A stretch of 64,000 bases of DNA from an uncultured Pseudomonadota bacterium (lineage in GTDB: Bacteria; Myxococcota_A; UBA796; GCA-2862545). Positions within the stretch are counted from its first letter, which is position 1. The number at the start of each line of letters is the position of its first letter. The notes beneath the pieces were generated by a model, which was not told where the DNA came from, did no database searches, and was given only the letters and a program-made list of their open reading frames with translations. The stretch lies in NCBI GenBank assembly GCA_913061235.1, contig CAJXTB010000004.1, positions 62,001-126,000 on the forward strand, given 5' to 3'. The position numbers were made by a program, and so were the translations under genes. Below, piece by piece: positions 18,871 to 27,719 of this stretch.

Positions 18871-19917
18871 GTGAGACTACCCCCTTCACTTTTGGCTGAA
18901 CTGGGAGGCGGCACACCGTCGGACCGTTGGCCCGAGGTTGTCGCGTCGAATGCGGACGTGCGCGCATCGGTTGAGCGGGCACTTGAGAACGCGTCAGACG
19001 AGCTTGCAGGCAGACTCTTAGAGAAGCTCGTCGCTGGCACGCCGAACACCTGGCATGGCGTTCGTGCTGCGTTGTGGACAGATGCGCTGGCCAGGCGCGC
19101 TGGAGCGTCGTTCGTTGACGTCGGCAAAGGGCCGCTTCTGCACTACAAGACGGCGCTCGGCCAGGACGTTCAGTTCGCACCTCTGTCGTTCCGCACCCTG
19201 GAGCATCTTGCAGGTCCGCCAGCAGCGGTTGCTCGTGTTGTTTCTGCACTTGAGACGGTCTTGCTGCCACACCGCTTCGCTGTGTACATTCGCGAGCCGA
19301 TTGGCGAAGAGGTGGACCCGTCGGGCTTGGTTGCTGCGACCTACGGCTGGGTGCGTCAGGCAGAGCGCGGCGTTGCCGCCCGATACGCATCCTTCGATGA
19401 CGCCGAATCTGGCCTGCACTTGGACATCGACTTGCTCCCGCAGGGCACCGGTCCTGCAGTCGGAGCGATGTTCGTCATGCCTCCGTGCCGAGGGCCAGAG
19501 TGGCTTGGCCTCATTGACCGGCGGCTACAGCAACTGTTGACCACGCACTCCGGGACAGCACCGCTGATCCCCGTTCTTTGCGCGGATCCAAAGTGGAATC
19601 TTGGTCGTGGCTTTCCGTGCCAGTGGTTGTACGGGACCCCCTCAATGGTAGACGTCCAGGCGGTTGGGTCCGCGAGAATCCGTTGGGCAAATGATGGCAT
19701 TGGGTTCTTTGCTGACCCTGTCAACCAGCGCATCCCAGCGGTGTGGTGGGTTGAGCGGGGGACCGACAACCCCATGAGCTGGTGCGGGTGGTCACACGGC
19801 AACCCGTCAGGACCGTCGCTGGATATTGAGTTTCCTGGCGCTCGCTTGGCTGTTCATCACGATGACGGCACGTGGTCGTGGGATAGTGCCCCCCCAACAT
19901 CCTGGGAGGCGCCGTGA
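18871..19917 (+). CDS. Unknown protein, fourth gene of the operon
   Basis: A 348-residue protein. GTG 18871 is the first usable start, since an in-frame TAA lies 15 bases upstream; its ribosome site is weak. The N-terminal 90 residues are helical. From about 90 to 340 it is a mixed alpha/beta soluble domain with many tryptophans in the C-terminal half. No signal peptide or recognised catalytic motif. It is 92 bases after the third gene, and its TGA overlaps the GTG of thymidine kinase, so both are likely on one transcript. I do not recognise the family. Confidence 0.7.
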   Translation: MRLPPSLLAELGGGTPSDRWPEVVASNADVRASVERALENASDELAGRLLEKLVAGTPNTWHGVRAALWTDALARRAGASFVDVGKGPLLHYKTALGQDVQFAPLSFRTLEHLAGPPAAVARVVSALETVLLPHRFAVYIREPIGEEVDPSGLVAATYGWVRQAERGVAARYASFDDAESGLHLDIDLLPQGTGPAVGAMFVMPPCRGPEWLGLIDRRLQQLLTTHSGTAPLIPVLCADPKWNLGRGFPCQWLYGTPSMVDVQAVGSARIRWANDGIGFFADPVNQRIPAVWWVERGTDNPMSWCGWSHGNPSGPSLDIEFPGARLAVHHDDGTWSWDSAPPTSWEAP

Positions 19918-20534
19918 AGCCGCATCTTCGACCGCGCGACATTGGATGGATTGAGGTCATTGCCGGCTGTATGTTCAGCGGCAAGACCGAAGAACTCATC
20001 CGGCGTATGCGCCGAGCGCAGTACGCCAAACAGTCGATTGTGGTGTTCAAGCCTCGCATTGACGACCGATACTCGGAAGACGAAGTGGGGTCCCACGGTG
20101 GACATCTACTTCCGTCGGTTCAGATCAACCGTGCCGAGGAGATCCCGGCGTTGGTTCGGGACGCATTGGTGGTTGGCATTGACGAAGCCCAGTTTATCGA
20201 GGGCGACCTGGTAAGAGTGGCCGAGGACCTCGCCAATAGCGGGCGTCGCGTGATTATTGCCGGCCTGGACCTCGACTATAGGGGCATTCCCTTCGACCCC
20301 ATGCCACACCTGATGGCGGTGGCTGAGTACGTCGAGAAGGTCCTCGCGATCTGTGTGATCTGTGGAAATCCAGCAGACCGCTCCCAGCGAATTGTGGAGA
20401 GCTCGAGTCGTGTGTTGGTAGGCGAAACAGACGCCTACGAGCCCCGCTGTCGTGGCTGTTGGGACCCGAACGACCCGTCGCCGCGGCAAGAGCGCTTGCC
20501 GTTCGGCAAGAACCTGGCTGAACAGCGCCGGTAG
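19914..20534 (+). CDS. tdk: Thymidine kinase
   Basis: A 206-residue cytoplasmic enzyme that phosphorylates thymidine with ATP in the pyrimidine salvage pathway. It shows the type II bacterial TK features in order: P-loop GCMFSGKTEELI near residue 18, Walker-B-like DEAQF, a GLDLDYRG lasso segment, and the structural zinc cysteines CVIC and CRGC. The length is normal. The GTG start overlaps the stop of the preceding unknown gene by four bases (GTGA), so translation is probably coupled. Confidence 0.96.
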   Translation: MKPHLRPRDIGWIEVIAGCMFSGKTEELIRRMRRAQYAKQSIVVFKPRIDDRYSEDEVGSHGGHLLPSVQINRAEEIPALVRDALVVGIDEAQFIEGDLVRVAEDLANSGRRVIIAGLDLDYRGIPFDPMPHLMAVAEYVEKVLAICVICGNPADRSQRIVESSSRVLVGETDAYEPRCRGCWDPNDPSPRQERLPFGKNLAEQRR

Positions 20535-20720
20535 TTTGGCAGCTTGGCGCTGGGGCGCAGCGCGGATGGCTGTGAGCTGTGAGAGGTGGGGTTCTTCAAC
20601 GGGTCGAACGTCTGCCGTCGTGGTGTTCATGCTTGGGTACAGGGGTCAGCGTCAGACCATAGTGATTGTTTGACGTCGATTCTGTCGCGTCTCACACCCG
20701 GTCGCGCCAAGCTCCCCGAG

Positions 20721-21644
20721 TCACTCCTGCCATTCGCCAATGAAGTGGACTTCTCGCTGTAGTCGAACACCGTGCTGCCGTTCTACTTCGTCTTCAACGT
20801 GCTCAATGACAGCCCGGATGTCATTGGCGGTGCAGGGGGCGTCGTTCACCACGAAGTTCGCGTGCTTCTCAGACACGCAAGCGCCTCCCACTCGGTACCC
20901 CTTGAGACCGCTGACCTCGATCAGTCGCCCGGCGTGGTCACCGGGAGGATTTCGGAAGGTAGAGCCGCAGCTCGGCAGATGTAGGGGCTGCGTGGCCTTT
21001 CTGCGTTCCAAGAACGTCTTGAGCACGGCTTGCTCCGCATCTGCGTCAGCACCCGTCGTCTGGAACGTGGCTGTTGCGATGATGGAGCCGTCTGGAACAT
21101 GGCTGGTGCGGTAGCTCATCTGCAGATCGACTGTGGTCAGGCGCTGCGGTGTGCCGTCGCGGTGGACCAGGTCCACATGCACCAAGGGGACGTCTGTCTC
21201 GCCCAGCGTAGATCCGGCATTCATGCGCACGGCACCGCCGACGGATCCTGGAATACCAGCGAAGCAGCCAAGCCCGGTCCAGCCATTCTTCTTCGCCCGA
21301 GACAGCAACACAACCAGGGGCATGCCGGCACCTACGGTGACTTGAGGCCGGTCGCCTTCGGTCGCTGTTGTGTCTGCGAGCTCCCCCTTGAGCAACACAA
21401 CAATCCCGCGGATTCCAGCGTCGGAAATCAGTAGATTACTGCCTTTTCCAAGGACGAATACTGGAGTTTGGGTCTTGGATGCCACCTGCTGTAAGCGTAC
21501 AAGCGCTTGGTGTGATCCAACGGTAACGACAGCATCTGCTGGGCCGCCCACTCGCCAGTACACCCGCTTTGCCAAGGGCACGTTGAGGTCGAAGGGTAGT
21601 TCTGCGTCGGTCAGTGCGCGAGCAGTGGATTGTGACAGTGTCAT
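20721..21644 (-). CDS. murB: UDP-N-acetylenolpyruvoylglucosamine reductase
   Basis: A 307-residue flavoenzyme that makes UDP-N-acetylmuramate for peptidoglycan in the cytoplasm. FAD-binding motifs are clear: VLGKGSNLLISD and the GIPGSVGGAVRMNAG loop with its Arg. The proton-donor Ser is in CGSTFRNP, and the late Glu in REVHFIG matches the catalytic Glu. It lacks the extra C-terminal insertion of the E. coli type, so it is a type II MurB. It is isolated from other mur genes. Its start codon is only 17 bases from the start of a divergent gene. Confidence 0.97.
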   Translation of the reverse strand: MTLSQSTARALTDAELPFDLNVPLAKRVYWRVGGPADAVVTVGSHQALVRLQQVASKTQTPVFVLGKGSNLLISDAGIRGIVVLLKGELADTTATEGDRPQVTVGAGMPLVVLLSRAKKNGWTGLGCFAGIPGSVGGAVRMNAGSTLGETDVPLVHVDLVHRDGTPQRLTTVDLQMSYRTSHVPDGSIIATATFQTTGADADAEQAVLKTFLERRKATQPLHLPSCGSTFRNPPGDHAGRLIEVSGLKGYRVGGACVSEKHANFVVNDAPCTANDIRAVIEHVEDEVERQHGVRLQREVHFIGEWQE

Positions 21645-21661
21645 CGACTACGCCATACCCC

Positions 21662-22447
21662 ATGCACATCATCGGAGCAGGACGGGTCGGCGTGGCCTTG
21701 TCGGAAGCGGCTGACGCTCACGGACAACCGTGTACGTTGTGGTCGCGTGGAATGGACCTTGGCTCGCTGAAAGCGGGGGAGGGGCCCATTGTCGTGGCAA
21801 CACGGAACAACGACCTGGCGGACGTACTCGCCGCGCTTCCCCCCAGTCGGCACTCCGACGTGGTGTTCGTTCAGAACGGGATGCTACGACCTTGGCTTGG
21901 CCAGGCTGGTGTCGCCGAGGCAACGCGTGGCTTGCTGTTTTTTGCTGTCGCATCCCGAGGCGCGCCCATTCAGCCGGGTCCACCCAGTCCATTTGTTGGA
22001 CCCCATGCGGCTGCGGTTGTTGCCTTCCTGACAGCCATTGCGGTCCCAGCCGAGGTTGTCTCAACGGCCGCGTTCACGAACCTTGAACATGAAAAGCTGC
22101 TGTGGAACAGCTGCTTTGGCCTGCTCTGCCAAGCCTACAATGCGCCAGTTGGCACGATTGTTCGAGACCACTCGAGTGAGCTTGCCGAACTTGTCCACGA
22201 GCTGGATGCTGTGGCTCGGCTGGAGCTTGAGGTCAGCGTGACAGTGCCTGACCTGATCGCTGCATTGTCAGCCTATTCACTGACGATCTCAGAGTACCAG
22301 GGCGCCGTCAAGGAGTGGCCATGGCGCAATGGTTGGTATGTACACGTGGCCGCGAAATACAATCGTCTGTTGCCCGTACACGCACGGCTGTGTGCACTCG
22401 CGGGACATGACGCAACAACCGGTATAGTCGCGTCACCAATCGCGTGA
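21662..22447 (+). CDS. Ketopantoate-reductase-like Rossmann protein
   Basis: A 261-residue protein. It opens directly with a dinucleotide-binding loop, MHIIGAGRVGVALS, and has VATRNNDL and VFVQNG segments like those of ketopantoate reductases (ApbA/PanE). The Asn and Lys region in the C-terminal helical domain (NLEHEKLLWNSC) is also similar. It is somewhat shorter than typical PanE, and I cannot confirm pantoate synthesis; it may act on another 2-keto acid. ATG 21662 lacks a ribosome site, and upstream alternatives would run into murB. The gene is followed, 12 bases later, by two small membrane protein genes. Confidence 0.75.
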   Translation: MHIIGAGRVGVALSEAADAHGQPCTLWSRGMDLGSLKAGEGPIVVATRNNDLADVLAALPPSRHSDVVFVQNGMLRPWLGQAGVAEATRGLLFFAVASRGAPIQPGPPSPFVGPHAAAVVAFLTAIAVPAEVVSTAAFTNLEHEKLLWNSCFGLLCQAYNAPVGTIVRDHSSELAELVHELDAVARLELEVSVTVPDLIAALSAYSLTISEYQGAVKEWPWRNGWYVHVAAKYNRLLPVHARLCALAGHDATTGIVASPIA

Positions 22448-22459
22448 TGAGGAGTTGGC

Positions 22460-22828
22460 ATGGCCGACGGGTGGGACGAAGCGGAAGACTGGGAAGTCGA
22501 CCCAGAAGAGATGGCCCGCCTGGAGCGGAACGGTGCCTTTGCCGTCATCCTCGGCATCTTGGGAATGACATCAGCCATGTTCGTCTACCCGAGCTACGGC
22601 CTGATGGCGCTGCCGACGATGGCCATTGGCATCACCGGTGCTTTCATGGGCAAGATGACCGTTGATTCGGGGGTGCAAGGCGCTCCGCGTGCCTACGGTC
22701 TGATGGCCATGGCGACTGGCATTGTCAGCTCTGCCTGGGCCGCGATTGTTCTGTGCTTCTGTGCAACGATGGTCGCACTCTATGCGTTCATGCTGTTCAT
22801 GATCTTTGCCGCCGTGGGGATGCAGTAA
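22460..22828 (+). CDS. Small membrane protein, DUF4190-like, copy 1
   Basis: A 122-residue protein with a charged N-terminal 25 residues and three predicted membrane helices (about 28-42, 45-65 and 83-118). A conserved core KxTVDSGVQGAPRAY sits between helices two and three. It is a paralogue of the next gene, which has DSGVDGAPGAY in the same place. The stop and the next start overlap (TAATG). The layout resembles DUF4190-type small membrane proteins. No function can be assigned. Confidence 0.78.
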   Translation: MADGWDEAEDWEVDPEEMARLERNGAFAVILGILGMTSAMFVYPSYGLMALPTMAIGITGAFMGKMTVDSGVQGAPRAYGLMAMATGIVSSAWAAIVLCFCATMVALYAFMLFMIFAAVGMQ

Positions 22829-23208
22829 TGGCGAACGACACACATCGAGGCATCTCCAGTGAGCGCCTGGCTGAGCTGGGACTCGACACTGAAGACTACG
22901 ACCGCATCGAGCGAAACGCGATGTTTGCTGCGATTCTGGGTCTGCTCTGCCAGATCTGCGCCGTGATGGCGTGCTGCGGAACCATCTTCATCAGCGTTCC
23001 TGGCCTCGCCCTGGGCATCGTCGCCTTGGTGCTGTCCAAGGGCGTGCTCGACTCGGGCGTTGATGGTGCTCCCGGTGCCTACGCGCGGACCAGCATCGCC
23101 ATGAGCGTCATCGGTATTGGCTGGAACGCCCTAGTGAGCTTGGCCTGCTGTGCGTACATTGGCATGTACGCATTCTTCGGCATGATGGGCGCACTCGGCA
23201 ACTTCTAG
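22828..23208 (+). CDS. Small membrane protein, DUF4190-like, copy 2
   Basis: A 126-residue paralogue of the gene just upstream, starting at an ATG that overlaps its TAA stop. The N-terminal ER-N-A-F/M-A-I-L-G motif, the three membrane segments and the DSGVDGAPGAY loop are all shared. Several cysteines occur in the first and third helices (CQIC, CC, CC). The pair is a tandem duplication and probably forms a hetero- or homo-oligomer. A hairpin follows the stop. Confidence 0.78.
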   Translation: MANDTHRGISSERLAELGLDTEDYDRIERNAMFAAILGLLCQICAVMACCGTIFISVPGLALGIVALVLSKGVLDSGVDGAPGAYARTSIAMSVIGIGWNALVSLACCAYIGMYAFFGMMGALGNF

Positions 23209-23213
23209 GCAGA

Positions 23214-23239
23214 GTGAGGGGCGGATTCTCGCCCCTCGC
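23214..23239. terminator. Hairpin between convergent genes
   Basis: A perfect 8-bp stem, GAGGGGCG (23216-23223) with CGCCCCTC (23230-23237), around a 6-base loop; it extends to 10 bp with one G-T pair. It sits 6 bases after the second small membrane protein gene and 8 bases before the end of tldE on the other strand. There is no clear T tract, so it may be a weak two-way terminator or an mRNA 3' stabiliser. Confidence 0.5.
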
Positions 23240-23247
23240 AACGCGCC

Positions 23248-24582
23248 TTAGGTACCCGAGAACTGAACGTCTTCGAAGACAAGAGTCGGGGACCGCGTGC
23301 TGCTAAACGTCCATGTGTCGTTGGCGACGGCAGACAGCTTGTGGAAGATGTCCAACACGCCCCCGGCCACGTTCATTTCGGACAGGTTCTTTGTCGGAAC
23401 TCCGTTTTCGAGAAGTACGCCACGGACACCGAAGCTGAAGTTTCCGGTCACGCCGTTGCTGTTTCCGCCTAAGAAGCCAGTCACCAAGATGGCCTTGGGG
23501 AATGCCTTCGCGATTTCCTGCCAAGACTGGTCACCGCCTGGAATCACCCAGTTGCTGCGACCACCCGTCGTCGGGGCCATGTCGAGCTTACGACCGTAGT
23601 AGGTGTTGAGGTAGTAGCTCTCAAGAACGCCGTTCTTGACGATGGTGCGGGGCTTTGCAATGAGCGTGTCTCCGTCCCAGGCGCGCGAGCCGAGTCCACG
23701 CGGAATCGTGGGGTCGTCCACAATCGTAAACAACTTGCTTCCGATGCTCTCGCCGAGCTTGCCCTTCAAGCAGCTGCGGTCGTGGTGCAGGGAGCCGCCA
23801 GAGAGAGGGCCACCAATGACACCCAAGATGCGTCCTGCCACCTGATTGAGTAAGATCATAGGGTATTTACCCGACTCAATCGGGCCCGAGTTCAGACGTT
23901 CGTTTGCCCGGCGGACAATCTCGGCCTGGATGGTCTCGATACTCGGTAGGTCTGACAGGTACCGACCTGCGTAATAGGCACTCGCTTCTGGACGCTTGCC
24001 ATCTGGCGTTGCCAGAGTGGTCTCTCCACCAAGGGCGAACCAGGCACCGTGGGTCTCTTCGGCAAAGCCGGTGCTGGTGACGCGGGCCGATTTTGACGAG
24101 CCGTCTGCGATGTAGGCCGACGAACTGATGACGTTGTCGAGGCCGGATGCAACGACGGCAGCTTCAATTTCCTGGCCCGTCTTGGAGCGATCCGCTGGCG
24201 TGTAGTCGTTGAAAGCGGGGTCGAAGACGTCCAGCTCGGCGTCCGTTGACCCACGACCACACAGGGCGGGGTCGGGCAGTGCACGGTCGGGGTCGGGCTC
24301 CAAGAAGCGCGTTGCGGCAATGGCGTTCTTCAGGAACTGGGTCAGTGCCTCGGGACGCAGGTCGCTGGTGCCGTGGCTTGAGTAGCGGTCGTCGACCATC
24401 AACGACAGGGACAAGCCGCGTGTCGTCGCTTCCGTCGCTTGCTCGACTTTGCCGTCGCGTCGCTGAACGGTGGTGTGGCTACCCTGGCTAACAGAGACGC
24501 TGACTTCGTCGGCCCCAAGACCGAGGGTCTCGCGGACGGTGCGCTCGGCGAGGTCGATTTGCTCGGAGGTAGTCGGGTTCAT
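23248..24582 (-). CDS. tldE: TldE/PmbA-type subunit of the TldD-TldE metalloprotease
   Basis: A 444-residue protein of the PmbA/TldD superfamily and the non-catalytic partner of TldD. Family features are the N-terminal DGKVEQATEATTRGLSLSLMVDDRYS segment, the RILGVIGGPLSGGS region and the C-terminal NFSFGVRGVLLENG motif. It lacks the HExxxH metal site. In characterised bacteria the heterodimer degrades unfolded peptides and processes some microcins and CcdA. Its ATG overlaps the TGA of tldD (ATGA), so the two are co-translated. Confidence 0.93.
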   Translation of the reverse strand: MNPTTSEQIDLAERTVRETLGLGADEVSVSVSQGSHTTVQRRDGKVEQATEATTRGLSLSLMVDDRYSSHGTSDLRPEALTQFLKNAIAATRFLEPDPDRALPDPALCGRGSTDAELDVFDPAFNDYTPADRSKTGQEIEAAVVASGLDNVISSSAYIADGSSKSARVTSTGFAEETHGAWFALGGETTLATPDGKRPEASAYYAGRYLSDLPSIETIQAEIVRRANERLNSGPIESGKYPMILLNQVAGRILGVIGGPLSGGSLHHDRSCLKGKLGESIGSKLFTIVDDPTIPRGLGSRAWDGDTLIAKPRTIVKNGVLESYYLNTYYGRKLDMAPTTGGRSNWVIPGGDQSWQEIAKAFPKAILVTGFLGGNSNGVTGNFSFGVRGVLLENGVPTKNLSEMNVAGGVLDIFHKLSAVANDTWTFSSTRSPTLVFEDVQFSGT

Positions 24583-26009
24583 GACTGACCTCCAACCGAC
24601 AGACTGGCAACGCGAACGGTCGGCATACCTTGCGAAACAGGCACGCTCTGACCGTCTTTACCGCAGGTCCAGCCGCCGTCGTCAATCTTCAGGTCGTTTC
24701 CGACCATATCAATGGTCTCAAGAACCTTCGGGCCGTTGCCGATGAGGTTTACGTCCTTGATGGGACGGGTCAGCTTGCCATTCTCAATGAGGTAGGCTTG
24801 GCGAACGTAGAAGGCGAAGTCGCCGGCGCCAATCTGCACTTGGCCGTTGCTAAAGGTCACGCAGTAGATGCCCTTTTCGACACTAGCGATGATTTCGGCG
24901 GGGTCGTGCGGACCCGACTCCATGTAGGTGCTGCTCATGCGTGGCAGAACCGTGCTGCGGAAGGACTCGCGCCGGCCGGAGCCGGTGGGGTCGACGCCGT
25001 AGTGACGGGCACTGATGCGGTCGTGCAGGTAGCTCTTGAGCACACCATTCTGGACCAAGGCGGTCTTCTGGGTGGGCGAGCCTTCGTCGTCTACGTTGAT
25101 GGCGCCACGGTCGTGCGGCAAGGTGGCGTCGTCGACAATCGTGACTTCGTCGCTGGCAATGCGGCTGTTCATGCGGTCTGCAAAGATGCTGATGCCCTTG
25201 CGGTTGAAGTCCGCTTCGAGGCCGTGGCCAATCGCTTCGTGCAGCAGAATGCCAGAGCTTCCAGCGGCGAGGACAACCGGCATCTCTCCTGCGGGAGCGG
25301 GTCCGGCGTGAAGGGCATCGACACTGCGCTTGACGGCTTCGTCGACCAAGCGGTCTTGACGCTCTTGGGTGAAGAAGTCGATTCCTGCACGGCCCGCCAA
25401 GTTGAATCCGCCGGCTTCGGTCTTGTCGCCTTCAGAGCTGGTGACGGAGACGTAGGCGGTGGTCATGGGACGGTAGTCGGCAACGCGGGTGCCGTCTGCG
25501 CGAACAATGAGAATGTGCTTGTCGGCATCCGAGAGGCCGACCTGGACGTTCTTGACGCGTTCGTCGCGGGAGAAGGCTTGGGACTCCCACTCACGAACCA
25601 GCGGGACACGCTCGGCCACGCCTACGTCTGACCACTGGCGCTTGACTGGGTAGAAGTCGTGCACCTTGCCGGAGCGGATCTGCTGTGGAGGTACGCTTGC
25701 GTGGCCGTCTCGCGCAATCTCAGCGGCGATGGCTGCGGCGCGCTTCATGGCGACTTCGGACAGGTCTTCGGTGTACGCGTAGCCGACTTGGTCGCCAATC
25801 ACGACCCGGACGCCAACGCCGAGGTCCACGCTGGTGTGTGCGCGGTTGACCTTGTGGTCGGACAAGCCAACCGAGGTGGAGACGCTGTGCTCAAAGTACA
25901 GGTCGGCGTCATCTGCGCCGTGCTGAGTCGCGGTTGCGAGCACCCGGAGAGTAAGGGCGTCATCAACGCCGAATTGCTCGAACCAGCGTTCGGGAGACAG
26001 GGTGTGCAT
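24579..26009 (-). CDS. tldD: TldD catalytic subunit, metalloprotease
   Basis: A 476-residue protein with the TldD zinc motif H257-E258-x3-H262 in HEAIGHGLEADF, followed by the N-terminal-nucleophile-like fold of the family. DGTRVADYRPMTTAYV and FYVRQAYLIENGKLTRP segments also match. It forms a heterodimer with TldE and cleaves small or unfolded peptides in the cytoplasm. Length is standard. Divergent from the membrane protein gene at 26107. No RiPP precursor gene was seen next to it. Confidence 0.95.
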   Translation of the reverse strand: MHTLSPERWFEQFGVDDALTLRVLATATQHGADDADLYFEHSVSTSVGLSDHKVNRAHTSVDLGVGVRVVIGDQVGYAYTEDLSEVAMKRAAAIAAEIARDGHASVPPQQIRSGKVHDFYPVKRQWSDVGVAERVPLVREWESQAFSRDERVKNVQVGLSDADKHILIVRADGTRVADYRPMTTAYVSVTSSEGDKTEAGGFNLAGRAGIDFFTQERQDRLVDEAVKRSVDALHAGPAPAGEMPVVLAAGSSGILLHEAIGHGLEADFNRKGISIFADRMNSRIASDEVTIVDDATLPHDRGAINVDDEGSPTQKTALVQNGVLKSYLHDRISARHYGVDPTGSGRRESFRSTVLPRMSSTYMESGPHDPAEIIASVEKGIYCVTFSNGQVQIGAGDFAFYVRQAYLIENGKLTRPIKDVNLIGNGPKVLETIDMVGNDLKIDDGGWTCGKDGQSVPVSQGMPTVRVASLSVGGQS

Positions 26010-26106
26010 GGATTCCTCTAGGTTTGCAGCCGACGTAACCGCGCGTCTGCCAAACGGAAGGGGAGCATCCAGTTAGGGCAGCGCTCATGACGCCAACGGA
26101 CATTCT

Positions 26107-26616
26107 ATGAAACGCTATCTGCCCTTCATTCTCCCATTTTCAGCTGTGCTTTTGGGAGCAGGTCTTGTCTTCGCCATACAGGGCTGGTTGTTCTCTCGAA
26201 CTCCACCCACAGACGTACCTTGGGTGCCATTCGCTGAGCTGGATGCCTCGCAAGAGTACATTCGCACCAGCGGAATGGGGCACTACGGCGTTGTGATGGA
26301 GCAGACGGCTCCCGGAAACCTGGTGCGAAAAGAGCAACACTATTGGCTGTTTCCACTGACCGAGCCGTACGACACCGAACAGGGACCTGTCCGAGTAATG
26401 GTCCGTAGCGAAGTTCCCCCCGAAGACCTGGTCACCTACGAGCTGATGACGGTGGAGGGGTGGCTGTCACGCTCGACGCCAGACGATATTCCGTACGAGG
26501 TCGAAATCGCCATGGGTCGTCGTAGTAACTACTACTTCGGCGACCAGATGTTGTTCTTGGAGGCAGTGGTCGTGGAGTCGGGACTCGACCCACGAGCCGA
26601 GCCTGCCGCAGAGTAG
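26107..26616 (+). CDS. Membrane-anchored protein of unknown function
   Basis: A 169-residue protein with one N-terminal membrane helix (about residues 5-28) that is probably an uncleaved anchor. The rest is soluble and mostly beta; it is likely extracytoplasmic. A YGVVMEQTAPG...YWLFPL core is followed by a VMVRSE segment and a strongly acidic tail. I do not recognise a family. It stands alone, divergent from tldD and convergent, at ten bases, with a lipoprotein gene. Confidence 0.72.
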   Translation: MKRYLPFILPFSAVLLGAGLVFAIQGWLFSRTPPTDVPWVPFAELDASQEYIRTSGMGHYGVVMEQTAPGNLVRKEQHYWLFPLTEPYDTEQGPVRVMVRSEVPPEDLVTYELMTVEGWLSRSTPDDIPYEVEIAMGRRSNYYFGDQMLFLEAVVVESGLDPRAEPAAE

Positions 26617-26626
26617 GGCGACTGGC

Positions 26627-27676
26627 TTAGAAGGCTGGGTTGGGCACGACGTACAGTCTGCCGGTTGAGAGCCCCGCGATGGTCTCGCCGGCTCCAACGA
26701 AGGTCACGTCCCACAGGAAGTCGGTGTCGGTCTGTGGAACCTCGAAGCTCTCGCCGGAGTCAACGTCGAGGATGTTTAGACGTCCGTTCTCTCGGAATGC
26801 CAGCCATCGGCCGTCGCTTGAAAGGGCAAGAATGTACACGTCATCCAGCGAGAGTCGAGTGACTCCCCGGTACACGGTGTCTGTGCGTCCGCCGAAGCTG
26901 CTGTACGGAGTAAAGGAATTGCTGCCAATAGCAATGGTCGTGCCGTCGGCGGAGTAGGTGATGCCGTTGAAGCCGGCGGTGGTCGTGCTTGTGGGGTGCG
27001 CATTTGCGCTGCCGATTGCTTGGGTGTTTCGGCTAGACCGCCGCCAGCGATAGTGGGTCTGGGTGATGTCAGCCTCTGATGGAGCCAGCCATTCGTAGAC
27101 CTGGTCGTAGAACAACACGGTTCGGCCATCACTGCTCACGGCATACGGCACGGGGTCTCCGAAACGGCTCACCTTCGCCAGCACTGTCGCCGTCTGGTTC
27201 TGGTTCAGGCGAACCGCTGCGGCGACGTCCTCGACCACAAGCATCCAGCCATTCGCGGTGCGGTTGCTCACACTGCGAGTAGGGGTGTCGGAGGTAAAGC
27301 GTAGCGTCCCATTGTCACCGTCGACCTCGACGTCGTAAGCGTAGCGACGGGCGGTACAATCGGACGACAGTTGGCGTAGGCCCGGTCGCTCCACGTCAAC
27401 CACGTCGCCGTCCAGTGAGACCACATAGCTCGAGACACTCGTTTCCAGAACGATGCTTGTACCTACGTGCTGGGCGAATGAGGGGCTGTCGTCTTCCCAG
27501 GGGCCACGAATCGCTCTCGTGCCTGTCACCACGACGTCTGTGGGCTGGCATGCGGCTTGGAGGTCGGGTGTATTCACGACCTGTGGGACCGATTCAATCA
27601 CGCCCACGTCAATGGCATCCCGCGAGTTGGGGTGACAGGCAACGGCCAAGACAAGCAGGCAAGAACAGATGCGCAT
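26627..27676 (-). CDS. Lipoprotein with WD40-like beta-propeller
   Basis: A 349-residue protein starting at ATG 27676 with a lipoprotein signal peptide and lipobox AVAC. The mature part shows repeated strand patterns of TolB/WD40-like propellers: YAVSSDGRTVLFYD, TYSADGTTIAIGS and ILALSSDGRWLAF, roughly 40-50 residues apart. It is probably an envelope binding protein. It follows the acetyltransferase gene by 43 bases on the same strand and may share the enolase transcript. Confidence 0.78.
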   Translation of the reverse strand: MRICSCLLVLAVACHPNSRDAIDVGVIESVPQVVNTPDLQAACQPTDVVVTGTRAIRGPWEDDSPSFAQHVGTSIVLETSVSSYVVSLDGDVVDVERPGLRQLSSDCTARRYAYDVEVDGDNGTLRFTSDTPTRSVSNRTANGWMLVVEDVAAAVRLNQNQTATVLAKVSRFGDPVPYAVSSDGRTVLFYDQVYEWLAPSEADITQTHYRWRRSSRNTQAIGSANAHPTSTTTAGFNGITYSADGTTIAIGSNSFTPYSSFGGRTDTVYRGVTRLSLDDVYILALSSDGRWLAFRENGRLNILDVDSGESFEVPQTDTDFLWDVTFVGAGETIAGLSTGRLYVVPNPAF

Positions 27677-27719
27677 GGGAGCTCCCGATGCGCCTCAGTG
27701 TCTCCGGCAAACCCACCCT

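Noticed and set aside
16498-20534. Defence island reading for the SUMF1-fold operon
   Set aside because: No nuclease, NTPase, TIR, reverse transcriptase or membrane effector motif is visible in the unknown genes.
20535-20720. Hairpin GCGCTG/CAGCGC between tdk and murB as a terminator
   Set aside because: The stem has only six pairs, and no T run follows on either strand.
24630-25631. Plus-strand frame of 333 codons inside tldD
   Set aside because: tldD carries the HExxxH motif on the other strand; the plus frame has no recognisable domain.
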